Part shown: positions 1-5,127 of the stretch, piece by piece
Position numbering within the stretch: the first letter of the stretch is position 1
Layout: every line of letters begins with the position of its first letter
Assembly (NCBI GenBank): GCA_009392075.1
Contig: VFHG01000030.1
Location: forward strand, 1-5,698
DNA: 5,698 nt
DNA from: SAR202 cluster bacterium
Lineage (GTDB): Bacteria; Chloroflexota; Dehalococcoidia; UBA3495
Reading direction: 5' to 3'
Position numbers and translations under genes: made by a program
The notes under the pieces: generated by a model
Databases searched by the model: none
Told to the model about the DNA's origin: nothing
Seen by the model: the letters and a program-made list of their open reading frames with translations, nothing else

Positions 1-933
1 GACAAGCAGGATTTTTACTGCTATCACGTGGCGGAACACCACACCACGCCGCTGAGTGTTGCCCCCTCGCCCGGCATGTACCTCTCCGCGGTGGCCCAGC
101 GTACATCCCGAATCCGTATGGGCCCGCTGGTCTATTTGCTGCCCCTATATAACCCACTGCGGCTGATCCAAGAAGTCTGCATGCTGGACCATCTCAGTAA
201 CGGCCGATTGGAACTGGGTGTGGGCCGTGGCATCGTCCCCTATGAAGTGGCCCGGTTCGGCGTTGACCCTGAAGAAGGCCGGGCCATGTTCGACGACGCT
301 CTGGCCGTGCTCCTCAAGGGTTTGCAGAACGAAACTCTGAACCACGAGGGAGAGTTCTACAACTACAAAGACATCAAATTCTGGATCAAGCCTTACCAGA
401 AGCCTCACCCGCCCATCTGGTATGCCAGCGGCAACCTAGAAACCGTACCCTGGATGGCCAAGAACGCCATCCACACCAGCCACATCTTTGACACCAACGA
501 GATCACAAAAAAGCATTTCGATCTGTATCAAGAACTATGGGAGAAGCACAAAGGTGACCCGGATCGGATCAACGATGGGGCAGCGGAACCCAAGCAGGGT
601 CAGACGCGCCATGTCTACATTGCGCCCACCGATGCCGAGGCTGTGGCAGAGGCCCGAGTTGCCTGGAAAGCTTGGTGTGACAACATCAACTACCTGTGGA
701 ATATCGGCGACTCTGACAACCTGAAATGGCTCTACGACTTCGATGCTCTGCTGGCCGACGAAAAGATCATCGCCGGTTCGCCCGAGACCGTTAACGAACA
801 AGTTTGGCGGGCCATAGAAGATTCGGGAATCAACTACTTCATCGGCGTCTTCGCCTGGGGCAACATCTCCGCCGAAAAAGCGATGCGCTCCATCACCTAC
901 TTCGTGGACGAGGTCATACCCGGCGCCAGGTAG
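1..933 (+). CDS. LLM class (luciferase-like) flavin-dependent oxidoreductase, 5'-truncated
   Basis: This is a bacterial luciferase-family, TIM-barrel flavin-dependent monooxygenase or oxidoreductase, probably cytosolic. The frame is open from base 1, giving 310 visible residues and a TAG stop; members usually have about 340-370, so some 30-50 N-terminal residues lie outside the window. The GTG at 28 is an internal valine in the conserved stretch YHVAEHH and is not the start. Family hallmarks visible are AEHHTTPLS near the N-terminus, then RIRMGPLVYLLPLYNPLRL, then LDHLSNGRLELGVGRG, a substrate or flavin-binding region that includes PPIWYASGN, and a C-terminal AGSPETVNEQV. Such enzymes use FMNH2 or F420; the AEHH type is usually FMN-dependent, supplied by a partner reductase, but the sequence does not decide this. 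The substrate is unknown. No terminator is evident downstream, and the converging GNAT reading frame overlaps its last 20 bases. Confidence 0.93.
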   Translation, partial: DKQDFYCYHVAEHHTTPLSVAPSPGMYLSAVAQRTSRIRMGPLVYLLPLYNPLRLIQEVCMLDHLSNGRLELGVGRGIVPYEVARFGVDPEEGRAMFDDALAVLLKGLQNETLNHEGEFYNYKDIKFWIKPYQKPHPPIWYASGNLETVPWMAKNAIHTSHIFDTNEITKKHFDLYQELWEKHKGDPDRINDGAAEPKQGQTRHVYIAPTDAEAVAEARVAWKAWCDNINYLWNIGDSDNLKWLYDFDALLADEKIIAGSPETVNEQVWRAIEDSGINYFIGVFAWGNISAEKAMRSITYFVDEVIPGAR

Positions 934-1087
934 CAGCATGACGGGACGGACTCACTTCTCCCGCTCCAGAATGGTTGACGGAACCGCTGCAGCGCCGGCT
1001 ACCGAGCTTGTACTCCAGGTTCTGCTTCACCCCTGGACATTCATTCTTCAGGATGATGAAGACAACCGTGTCCCTGATCCGGCCGTT
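914..1087 (-). pseudogene. Displaced C-terminal coding segment of the GNAT gene
   Basis: Reading this strand one frame away from the main GNAT reading gives NGRIRDTVVFIILKNECPGV followed by KQNLEYKL, the normal last strands of RimJ/RimL-like acetyltransferases. It joins the main frame exactly after VVMP if one A is added to the AA at 1087-1086 (minus-strand CCAACGG would become CCAAACGG). A restored protein would be about 222 residues. The last 25-30 residues, beyond EYKL, look unlike the family and may be non-native read-on. This segment has no plausible start of its own and would not be made separately. Its stop lies inside the 3' end of the converging oxidoreductase gene. Confidence 0.7.
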
Positions 1088-1581
1088 GGCATTACCACAT
1101 GGTTCCGTAGGACGCCCTCTTCCTTGGCCCCAAGCCGCAGGATGGCCCGGCGCGAAGCATCGTTTAGGTAATCGGTCATCAACTCCACGCGATTCAGTCC
1201 TAGCGTTTCGAAGGTGTGGGTGAGCAGCAGCAACTTCGCCTCGGTATTGGCCTGTGACCTCTGCCAAGTCCTGCCGAGAAAGGTGAACCCGATCTCGACG
1301 CGTTTGTTTGCCAGGTTGGCGTTCATGAACCGGGTTAACCCCACCACTTGGTCTCCACCTTCTTTGACTATCGTGGCAAAAGCCAGACCTTCGCCCCGTT
1401 CGTGAGCAGCCTTTGCATTTGAAAAGAACTGGTCTATGTCATCGGAATGAGGAACGATGGTCACGAAGATTTTCCACAGTTCGCCGTCGGAGATCGCCCG
1501 GCAGAGCCCGTCTAGGTGGCTTTCATAGAGGGTTTCTAGCCGCACGTGTTGACCCTCTAATACCACGGGTTCGAAAATCAT
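1048..1581 (-). CDS. GNAT family N-acetyltransferase (RimJ/RimL-like), C-terminus frameshifted
   Basis: This is a cytosolic acetyltransferase of the Acetyltransf_3 (RimJ/RimL-like) group, which moves an acetyl group from acetyl-CoA to an amine; the acceptor is unknown. The 177-residue reading has the usual N-terminal strand (VVLEGQHVRLETL), the central strand VEIGFTFLGRTW at residues 95-106, the acetyl-CoA-binding loop and helix WQRSQANTEAKLLLL at 106-120, and the NRVELMTDYLNDASRRAILRLGAKEEG block at about 130-156. After HVVMP (ending near residue 165) the protein changes to an unrelated serine-rich tail and stops. The expected family ending NGRIRDTVVF is present in another frame, so about one base is missing near 1087. 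The ATG at 1581 is supported by GAGGG at 1588-1592, six bases away. The gene diverges from the MFS gene. It is either a recent pseudogene, a protein with an altered tail, or a sequencing or assembly error. Confidence 0.85.
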   Translation of the reverse strand: MIFEPVVLEGQHVRLETLYESHLDGLCRAISDGELWKIFVTIVPHSDDIDQFFSNAKAAHERGEGLAFATIVKEGGDQVVGLTRFMNANLANKRVEIGFTFLGRTWQRSQANTEAKLLLLTHTFETLGLNRVELMTDYLNDASRRAILRLGAKEEGVLRNHVVMPTAGSGTRLSSSS

Positions 1582-1863
1582 CGATTTCCCTCATTGGATA
1601 GCCCTGACCAAAACGCTGCACTGAAATGATGAAGAACTATCGTATTAATGGCGACGAATACCGTCAATATGCCCTGCTATACCCGCTAAAAAGGCTGACG
1701 GTCTCAAGCGGGCATTTGCCGTAACGATTGAACGGGGCCTCAGCCATTGGACAGGCACCCGGTGGGGCGGTACTCTTTCTGAGGCCCATTTCGGTGGTCG
1801 GGCCTCCCATATCATAAGGCGGTTTTCATACCCCATGCCTCCCGTTCGGTCGACGTTCGACTC
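1582..1863. other. Divergent intergenic region, no gene assigned
   Basis: This 282-bp gap separates the divergent GNAT and MFS genes. It holds the GNAT ribosome-binding site and promoter candidate at its left end. It also has a 9-bp perfect inverted repeat, GGGCCTCAG at 1735-1743 and CTGAGGCCC at 1779-1787, with 35 bases between. A 6-bp pair CCCGCT/AGCGGG lies at 1682-1687 and 1707-1712. Just before the MFS start there is a small GTCGA/TCGAC hairpin at 1849-1861. No tRNA or credible gene was recognised. A repeat of this size can occur by chance in a window this long. Confidence 0.5.
1639..1667 (-). promoter_or_regulatory. Candidate sigma-70-type promoter for the GNAT gene
   Basis: On the minus strand TTGACG (1667-1662, five of six matches to TTGACA) is followed after exactly 17 bases by TACGAT (1644-1639, four of six matches to TATAAT). 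Transcription would begin near 1632 and give a leader of about 50 bases with a good Shine-Dalgarno next to the ATG at 1581. The position and spacing fit well, but this rests on the hexamers alone. Confidence 0.4.
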
Positions 1864-3099
1864 GTGAAATCAAACCTGGCCGCAAACCTAGGCCGGGCCG
1901 TCCGCCCCATTTCCATACTCCGTCAGCGCAACTTTGGCCTCATCTGGTCGGCAATCACAATTTCCCAGATGGGGTCCCAGATGGAGATGATTGTCGTTGT
2001 CTGGTATGTGCTGAACCTAACTGACTCGCCATTCCTGGTTGGGCTCACGGCGTCGGCCAGGATGGGGTTCAATTTCCTGGCCCTTTTCGCCGGGGCCACC
2101 GCTGACCTGATCCCGCGCCGCACGCTGATGATCATTATTCAGGCCGTCTTAGCCTTCTTGGCGTTGGTTATGCTGGTGTTGATCGTCAGCGGGCAGATCG
2201 AGGTCTGGCATATCTTCATCGTGACGTTGGCCGCCGGTCTCGCCCGGATATTTCAGATGCCCACGGCCCAATCGCTGGCGGTGGACAGCGTCCCGACCGA
2301 CCGCATACCCAATGCTGTTGCTCTGATCAGCGCCGGCGGAAATATTGCGCTGGTCATCGGACCGATCCTTGGCGGATTATTGTTCGACATCTTCGGTCCG
2401 GAAGGCGCTTACGTGCTGGTGGCTTCGCTGTACATCGCAAGCGGTTCGGCAGCGATGTTGATGGGGTCCACTAGGATGAGCGAAGCCCAAAAAGGGGAAT
2501 CGGTTTTCACATTGGTCGCCCAGGGGTTGCGGTACGTTAAGGGCGAACAACTGCTCTGGTCAGCCCTCTTGGTTGCCGTCATATTCAACATCACCGGGTT
2601 TTCGTTCCACACCACCCTGGTGCCCATCTTCGCCAAGGAGGTTTTGGCCCGAGACTCAGTGGGTCTAGGCATTCTCATCTCGTCCTTCGGTATCGGAGGC
2701 TTGATCGGGTCCATGTTCTGGGCTTCAATACCCAACCTCAAGCACACCGGACTTCTGTGCATCTTAGCGGTGGTCGGCTGGCATTCCACCATGATCGTCT
2801 TCGCTGCCTCGACCAATTTCTATCTTTCGGTGGGAATCTTGGTGGTCACCGGCATGCTGTTCTCATCAAGCCTAGTGCTGGTGCTCACGGTGCTGATGAA
2901 GACCGGACGGCCAGAGTTTCGGGGTCGCCTCATGGGCCTGCGGACCCTGGCAATCTACGCCCATGCCTTTGGAAGCCTCGCTGCCGGGGCGGCTGCCGGC
3001 CTACTCGGCGCTCCGACTGCAGCGGTTCTCTTCGGACTGTTCGGCATCGGGATGATGGCCGTATTGGCCCTGATCGCGCCCAAACTGCGCCAGTTCTAG
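1864..3099 (+). CDS. MFS transporter, EntS/MFS_3-like exporter
   Basis: This is an inner-membrane, proton-coupled exporter of the major facilitator superfamily, most like the EntS/MFS_3 group that exports siderophores, macrolides and other small molecules; its substrate is unknown. At 411 residues it has the normal family length, with about twelve hydrophobic segments starting near residue 24. The entry sequence ILRQRNFGLIWSAITISQMG is typical of the group. Motif A between helices 2 and 3 reads GATADLIPRR (77-86). QMPTAQSLAVDSVP (131-144) and PEFRGRLMGLR (350-360) are conserved loops. The GTG at 1864 is the first start codon after the in-frame TGA at 1780, and the next in-frame ATG would fall inside helix 1, so GTG is preferred. 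No purine-rich ribosome site precedes it; instead a 10-codon frame (ATG at 1835) ends in a TGA that overlaps the GTG. The gene is monocistronic, convergent with the metallopeptidase gene. Confidence 0.93.
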   Translation: MKSNLAANLGRAVRPISILRQRNFGLIWSAITISQMGSQMEMIVVVWYVLNLTDSPFLVGLTASARMGFNFLALFAGATADLIPRRTLMIIIQAVLAFLALVMLVLIVSGQIEVWHIFIVTLAAGLARIFQMPTAQSLAVDSVPTDRIPNAVALISAGGNIALVIGPILGGLLFDIFGPEGAYVLVASLYIASGSAAMLMGSTRMSEAQKGESVFTLVAQGLRYVKGEQLLWSALLVAVIFNITGFSFHTTLVPIFAKEVLARDSVGLGILISSFGIGGLIGSMFWASIPNLKHTGLLCILAVVGWHSTMIVFAASTNFYLSVGILVVTGMLFSSSLVLVLTVLMKTGRPEFRGRLMGLRTLAIYAHAFGSLAAGAAAGLLGAPTAAVLFGLFGIGMMAVLALIAPKLRQF

Positions 3100-3113
3100 G
3101 AAATTATCAGATA

Positions 3114-3138
3114 CCATCCAGTCTCTAGCTCAGGATGG
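3114..3138. terminator. Weak hairpin between convergent MFS and metallopeptidase genes
   Basis: CCATCC (3114-3119) pairs with GGATGG (3133-3138) around a 13-base loop, within the 55-bp gap between two convergent stop codons. Placement suits a shared terminator, but the stem is short and no T-run follows on either strand, so this is only a weak candidate. Confidence 0.2.
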
Positions 3139-3154
3139 GCGGGCTAGCGGTGAC

Positions 3155-3859
3155 CTAGACCTGGGCCCAGCGGGGCACCGAATCCGCTGCTTCCCTAACC
3201 TTAGCTGCGATCTGGCGAGAGTTGGGCTCGAAGGTCTCCAGTAGGCTCCAGAACTTCTTGGAATGGTCCAGCCGACGGCCGTGACACAGTTCATGGACCA
3301 GCACGTACCGAGCCAACGGCAGGGGAAGGAACAGCAGGTTCCGGTTCAGGCTGATGGACTTCTCAGCAGAGCAGCTCCCCCACTTGGTCCTCTGCCGCCG
3401 CACGCTTACCCGGCTGAAGGGCAAAGACAGTTCACTGCTCAACCGGCCCAGCCACGCGACCAATATCTCTTTCGCCCGCTTCTGGACCCATCGGTTCAGC
3501 GTCTCTGCGACCGCAACCGGGTCTTCCACCGGGCCGGTCAACAACAGGACATTACCAGCTTTTTCAAATAAGCCGACCCGCTGGGTTTGGGCTGGCGAAT
3601 ATTCGGCTTGCCAGTTCTCGTCCAGCAACCCAAATGTGATCGATTCGGGACGTTTTAACTCCTCGACCGGGCGGGTCTGCGCCAGGGTTTTTTCGATCCA
3701 GCGGGCCTTGGCCCAGAGGATGGCCGGGATCTCAGATCGGCTGAATCTTACGGGCACCACCACCTCAAGTCCCATCGATGAAGAGACCTTGATGATTACC
3801 TGCCGGGCCCGCTTGCTCTCCCTCACGCTGTATTCAGGCATGGTCCAGGCCTGGGTCAT
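3155..3859 (-). CDS. YgjP-like (DUF45) zinc metallopeptidase domain protein
   Basis: This 234-residue protein belongs to the YgjP/DUF45 family (PF01863), a predicted zinc metallopeptidase fold related to SprT and WSS1. It is probably cytosolic, since no signal peptide or membrane segment is visible. The N-terminal half has the usual beta-rich YSVRESKRARQVIIKVS opening and a helix with WAKARWIEKTL. The family signature RTKWGSCS is at 157-164. The zinc motif HELCH is at 189-193, with Glu190 as the catalytic residue and His199 in DHSKKFW as the third ligand, so all expected catalytic residues are present. Substrates of this family are largely unknown, and these genes sometimes sit next to type I restriction systems; none is seen here. 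The ATG at 3859 is well supported by GAGGTGA (3866-3872) six bases upstream. A terminator-like hairpin ends only 25 bases before the start codon. Confidence 0.92.
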   Translation of the reverse strand: MTQAWTMPEYSVRESKRARQVIIKVSSSMGLEVVVPVRFSRSEIPAILWAKARWIEKTLAQTRPVEELKRPESITFGLLDENWQAEYSPAQTQRVGLFEKAGNVLLLTGPVEDPVAVAETLNRWVQKRAKEILVAWLGRLSSELSLPFSRVSVRRQRTKWGSCSAEKSISLNRNLLFLPLPLARYVLVHELCHGRRLDHSKKFWSLLETFEPNSRQIAAKVREAADSVPRWAQV

Positions 3860-3879
3860 CCGCCGTCACCTCACACAAT

Positions 3880-3913
3880 AGAAAAGTGGCCAATCGTTTC
3901 AAGATTGGCCACT
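3880..3913 (-). terminator. Rho-independent terminator after the VOC gene
   Basis: On the minus strand AGTGGCCAATC (3913-3903) and GATTGGCCACT (3895-3885) form a perfect 11-bp stem with a 7-base loop TTGAAAC, followed at once by TTTCT. It begins 26 bases after the VOC stop codon. The plus-strand reading of the same hairpin is followed by CTTTG and is a poorer terminator. Its position immediately ahead of the metallopeptidase ribosome site means it could instead act as an attenuator. Confidence 0.75.
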
Positions 3914-3939
3914 CTTTGCGACTTAAATTCCAATTGACC

Positions 3940-4383
3940 CTAGTAGTGGCGAAGCTCCACTACGTTGTCGTCCGGGTCGTAGATATACAGGGATATCCCA
4001 TCGCCGTGGGAACCCCACCGTTTTCCAGGTCCTGCCTGAATCTCCACGCCCATAGCCTCGAATTTGCTCTTCAATTCTTCCATGTCCGTAGGCTCGATCA
4101 CCATGCAGTAGTGGTCTTGGTTCTTGTCCCCCTCTTTGCCGATGGGTTCCTGATCAGTGCCGAAGAAATCGATTATGGTGTCGGCGTTTATCCGGGCTGA
4201 AGGGAAACGGACTTCACCGGCCCGCCATTCGTCGACCCGCTCGGCCTGTAGGCCCAAAACCTCGGTGTAGAACTTTAACGAGACCTCTACGTCTTTGTTC
4301 CGCAGAACGATATGGTCCATCTCGGTGATCTTGACCAGTGCCTGGGATTGCACCGAAGTCTGACCTTGAGTTTCAGTCGACAT
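3940..4383 (-). CDS. VOC superfamily protein (glyoxalase/dioxygenase fold)
   Basis: This 147-residue protein has the vicinal oxygen chelate fold shared by glyoxalase I, extradiol dioxygenases and fosfomycin/bleomycin resistance proteins. After an 18-20 residue polar N-terminal extension, the first module begins with MDHIVLRNKDVEVSLKFYTEVLGL and the second with DHYCMVIEPTDMEELKSKFEAMG. Likely metal ligands are His24, His91 and Glu143 (in VELRHY), the normal VOC pattern with a divalent metal, so an active enzyme is plausible. It resembles small single-domain VOC proteins annotated only as 'VOC family'; the substrate cannot be told. It is cytosolic. The ATG at 4383 has a near-perfect AGGAGG (4389-4394) five bases upstream. 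It lies 83 bases downstream of the DDN-like gene, which may be co-transcribed, and is closed by a strong terminator hairpin. Confidence 0.9.
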   Translation of the reverse strand: MSTETQGQTSVQSQALVKITEMDHIVLRNKDVEVSLKFYTEVLGLQAERVDEWRAGEVRFPSARINADTIIDFFGTDQEPIGKEGDKNQDHYCMVIEPTDMEELKSKFEAMGVEIQAGPGKRWGSHGDGISLYIYDPDDNVVELRHY

Positions 4384-4421
4384 GGGTCCCTCCTACTTGC
4401 CTGCATCTATCCAATTTATGG

Positions 4422-4440
4422 TGTATGCGACCAGTATACA
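4422..4440. promoter_or_regulatory. Possible operator and -10 element upstream of the VOC gene
   Basis: TGTAT (4422-4426) and ATACA (4436-4440) form an imperfect 19-bp dyad centred on 4431. On the minus strand it contains TATACT (4438-4433), five of six matches to a -10 box, about 45-50 bases before the VOC start. No convincing -35 hexamer lies at the right distance. This could be a regulator site over a VOC promoter or a chance AT-rich dyad. Confidence 0.2.
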
Positions 4441-4466
4441 TCCTGAAAGAAAGTTAGAACATGGGC

Positions 4467-4910
4467 TCATTCTTCTGACCGGGTGATAACGACGATGGGA
4501 AATATCCGGGTGGTGTGGGTCTGATAGCCCTCATATCCCGAATAACATTCGACGAATTTAGGCCAGAGTTGCTCCCGTTCTTCGCCGGATGCAATTCGGG
4601 CAGTTCCTTCCCATCGCAAGCCGCCGACCTGCACCGCTACTTCAGGGTTGGTCCGGATATTAAACAGCCAGTCGGGCGCCACAGGACTTCCTCCCTTGGA
4701 GGCGATGACGCAGGGGTCTCCATTGTGCATCAGATACAGCAATGGCAGGGTCCGCGTCCGCTGGGACCGCCGGCCACGGGTGCTGAGGAGAAGGAAGCTG
4801 ACATTTCCTTGTCCGGACACGAACCGCCCATTGAGCAGTTGGTACAGCGCCCTGTGGACCCTGCTGACGATGTAACCCATCCTGAAACGGGGACGTTTTT
4901 CGGGTGTCAA
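4467..4910 (-). CDS. Nitroreductase/F420-dependent quinone reductase-like (DDN family) oxidoreductase
   Basis: This 147-residue protein belongs to the deazaflavin-dependent nitroreductase family (PF04075), whose known members use reduced coenzyme F420 to reduce quinones or nitroaromatics, often at the membrane surface. The domain is complete: VSRVHRALYQLLNGRF (15-30), the core LLLSTRGRRSQRTRTLPLLY (40-59), then IASKGGSPVAPDWLFNIRTN and PEVAVQV (69-95), GEEREQLWP (109-117) and a tail YEGYQTHTTRIFPIVVI. These basic and glycine-rich segments are the usual F420 phosphate and deazaflavin contacts. The likeliest start is TTG at 4910, with GGAG (4921-4918) seven bases upstream; no ATG or GTG occurs earlier in frame before the TGA at 4988. 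ATG at 4880 (residue 11) is the alternative but lacks a spaced ribosome site. An ATG at 4923 is in another frame. The gene diverges from the ABC-F gene and leads a possible two-gene unit with VOC. If it works as the family does, the host must make F420. Confidence 0.9.
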   Translation of the reverse strand: MTPEKRPRFRMGYIVSRVHRALYQLLNGRFVSGQGNVSFLLLSTRGRRSQRTRTLPLLYLMHNGDPCVIASKGGSPVAPDWLFNIRTNPEVAVQVGGLRWEGTARIASGEEREQLWPKFVECYSGYEGYQTHTTRIFPIVVITRSEE

Positions 4911-5004
4911 CCAGGCGCTCCATGAGTGTAAGATGATGAAGCTGAGCGTTGGAAGTCTAACACGCCGGTTTGTTCGCGAAATTCGTCAGCAAATATATTT
5001 TCGC

Positions 5005-5034
5005 TTAACTGGAACGCCCAGATTCGGTTATAGT
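5005..5034 (+). promoter_or_regulatory. Candidate promoter for the ABC-F gene
   Basis: TTAACT (5005-5010) and TATAGT (5029-5034) are 18 bases apart, matching four and five of six consensus positions. Transcription would start near 5041 and leave a leader of about 64 bases. A second candidate upstream, TTGTTC (4970-4975) with TATATT (4994-4999), also 18 bases apart, would start near 5006 and include the whole dyad at 5031-5075. The sequence cannot choose between them. Confidence 0.3.
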
Positions 5035-5075
5035 TAGGTGAGGCGGTCTGTGACCAAAACCGCTGTACCCAACTA
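5031..5075 (+). promoter_or_regulatory. Long imperfect hairpin/dyad in the ABC-F leader
   Basis: Bases 5031-5047 pair with 5059-5075 around an 11-base loop (5048-5058). From the outside: TAGTT with AACTA, an A-C mismatch, GGTG with TACC (one G-T pair), an A-G mismatch, then GGCGGT with ACCGCT (one G-T pair). That is fifteen pairs in all. No T-run follows, so it is not an intrinsic terminator. It could be an RNA leader structure or, as DNA, a large operator overlapping the TATAGT box. The left arm holds the ribosome site of the short leader frame. Confidence 0.4.
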
Positions 5076-5127
5076 CGAGTTCGCACGGGAGACCCACCCG
5101 CCTCATGCCTCTGGTTTCCACCTCTAA
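5050..5127 (+). CDS. Possible 25-codon leader peptide overlapping the ABC-F start
   Basis: A GTG at 5050 opens a frame of 25 codons ending in TAA at 5125-5127, with peptide beginning MTKTAVPNYEFARE and ending ASGFHL. It is preceded by AGGTGAGG (5036-5043), a good Shine-Dalgarno six bases from the GTG and clearly better than that of the ABC-F gene itself. The frame runs past the ABC-F ATG by 23 bases in a different reading frame. Translated leaders that control ABC-F genes through ribosome stalling are known in Firmicutes; here the role is inference, and the frame could be fortuitous. Confidence 0.3.
   Translation: MTKTAVPNYEFARETHPPHASGFHL

Noticed and set aside
28..933. GTG at 28 as the start of the luciferase-like gene
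   Set aside because: The frame is open from base 1 and the GTG encodes valine within the conserved YHVAEHH block, so the gene starts outside the window.
535..939. 134-codon minus-strand frame inside the luciferase-like gene
   Set aside because: It is antisense to a well-conserved gene and shows no recognisable protein features.
1626..1724. 32-codon plus-strand frame starting MMKNYRINGDEYRQ
   Set aside because: No Shine-Dalgarno precedes it and no family is recognised; short frames of this size are expected by chance.
1735..1787. 9-bp inverted repeat as an MFS operator or terminator
   Set aside because: The arms are 35 bases apart with no T-run; about one such repeat is expected by chance here, so no function is claimed.
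1645..1836. 63-codon minus-strand frame starting MGYENRLMIWEARPP
   Set aside because: No ribosome site or recognised family; it overlaps the GNAT promoter candidate. Kept only as part of the open-region finding.
1843..1868. GTTCGACTC resembling a tRNA T-arm before the MFS gene
   Set aside because: Only three of five T-stem pairs form and no acceptor or anticodon arm can be built around it.
3161..3170. Perfect palindrome CTGGGCCCAG at the end of the metallopeptidase gene
   Set aside because: Ten-base palindromes without a loop are expected several times by chance in a window of this length, and it lies in coding sequence.
3354..3881. 175-codon plus-strand frame opposite the metallopeptidase gene
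   Set aside because: It is antisense to a protein with an intact HELCH zinc motif and a strong ribosome site; the plus-strand reading has no recognisable domain.
4515..4925. 136-codon plus-strand frame opposite the DDN-like gene
   Set aside because: The minus-strand reading matches a known family along its whole length.
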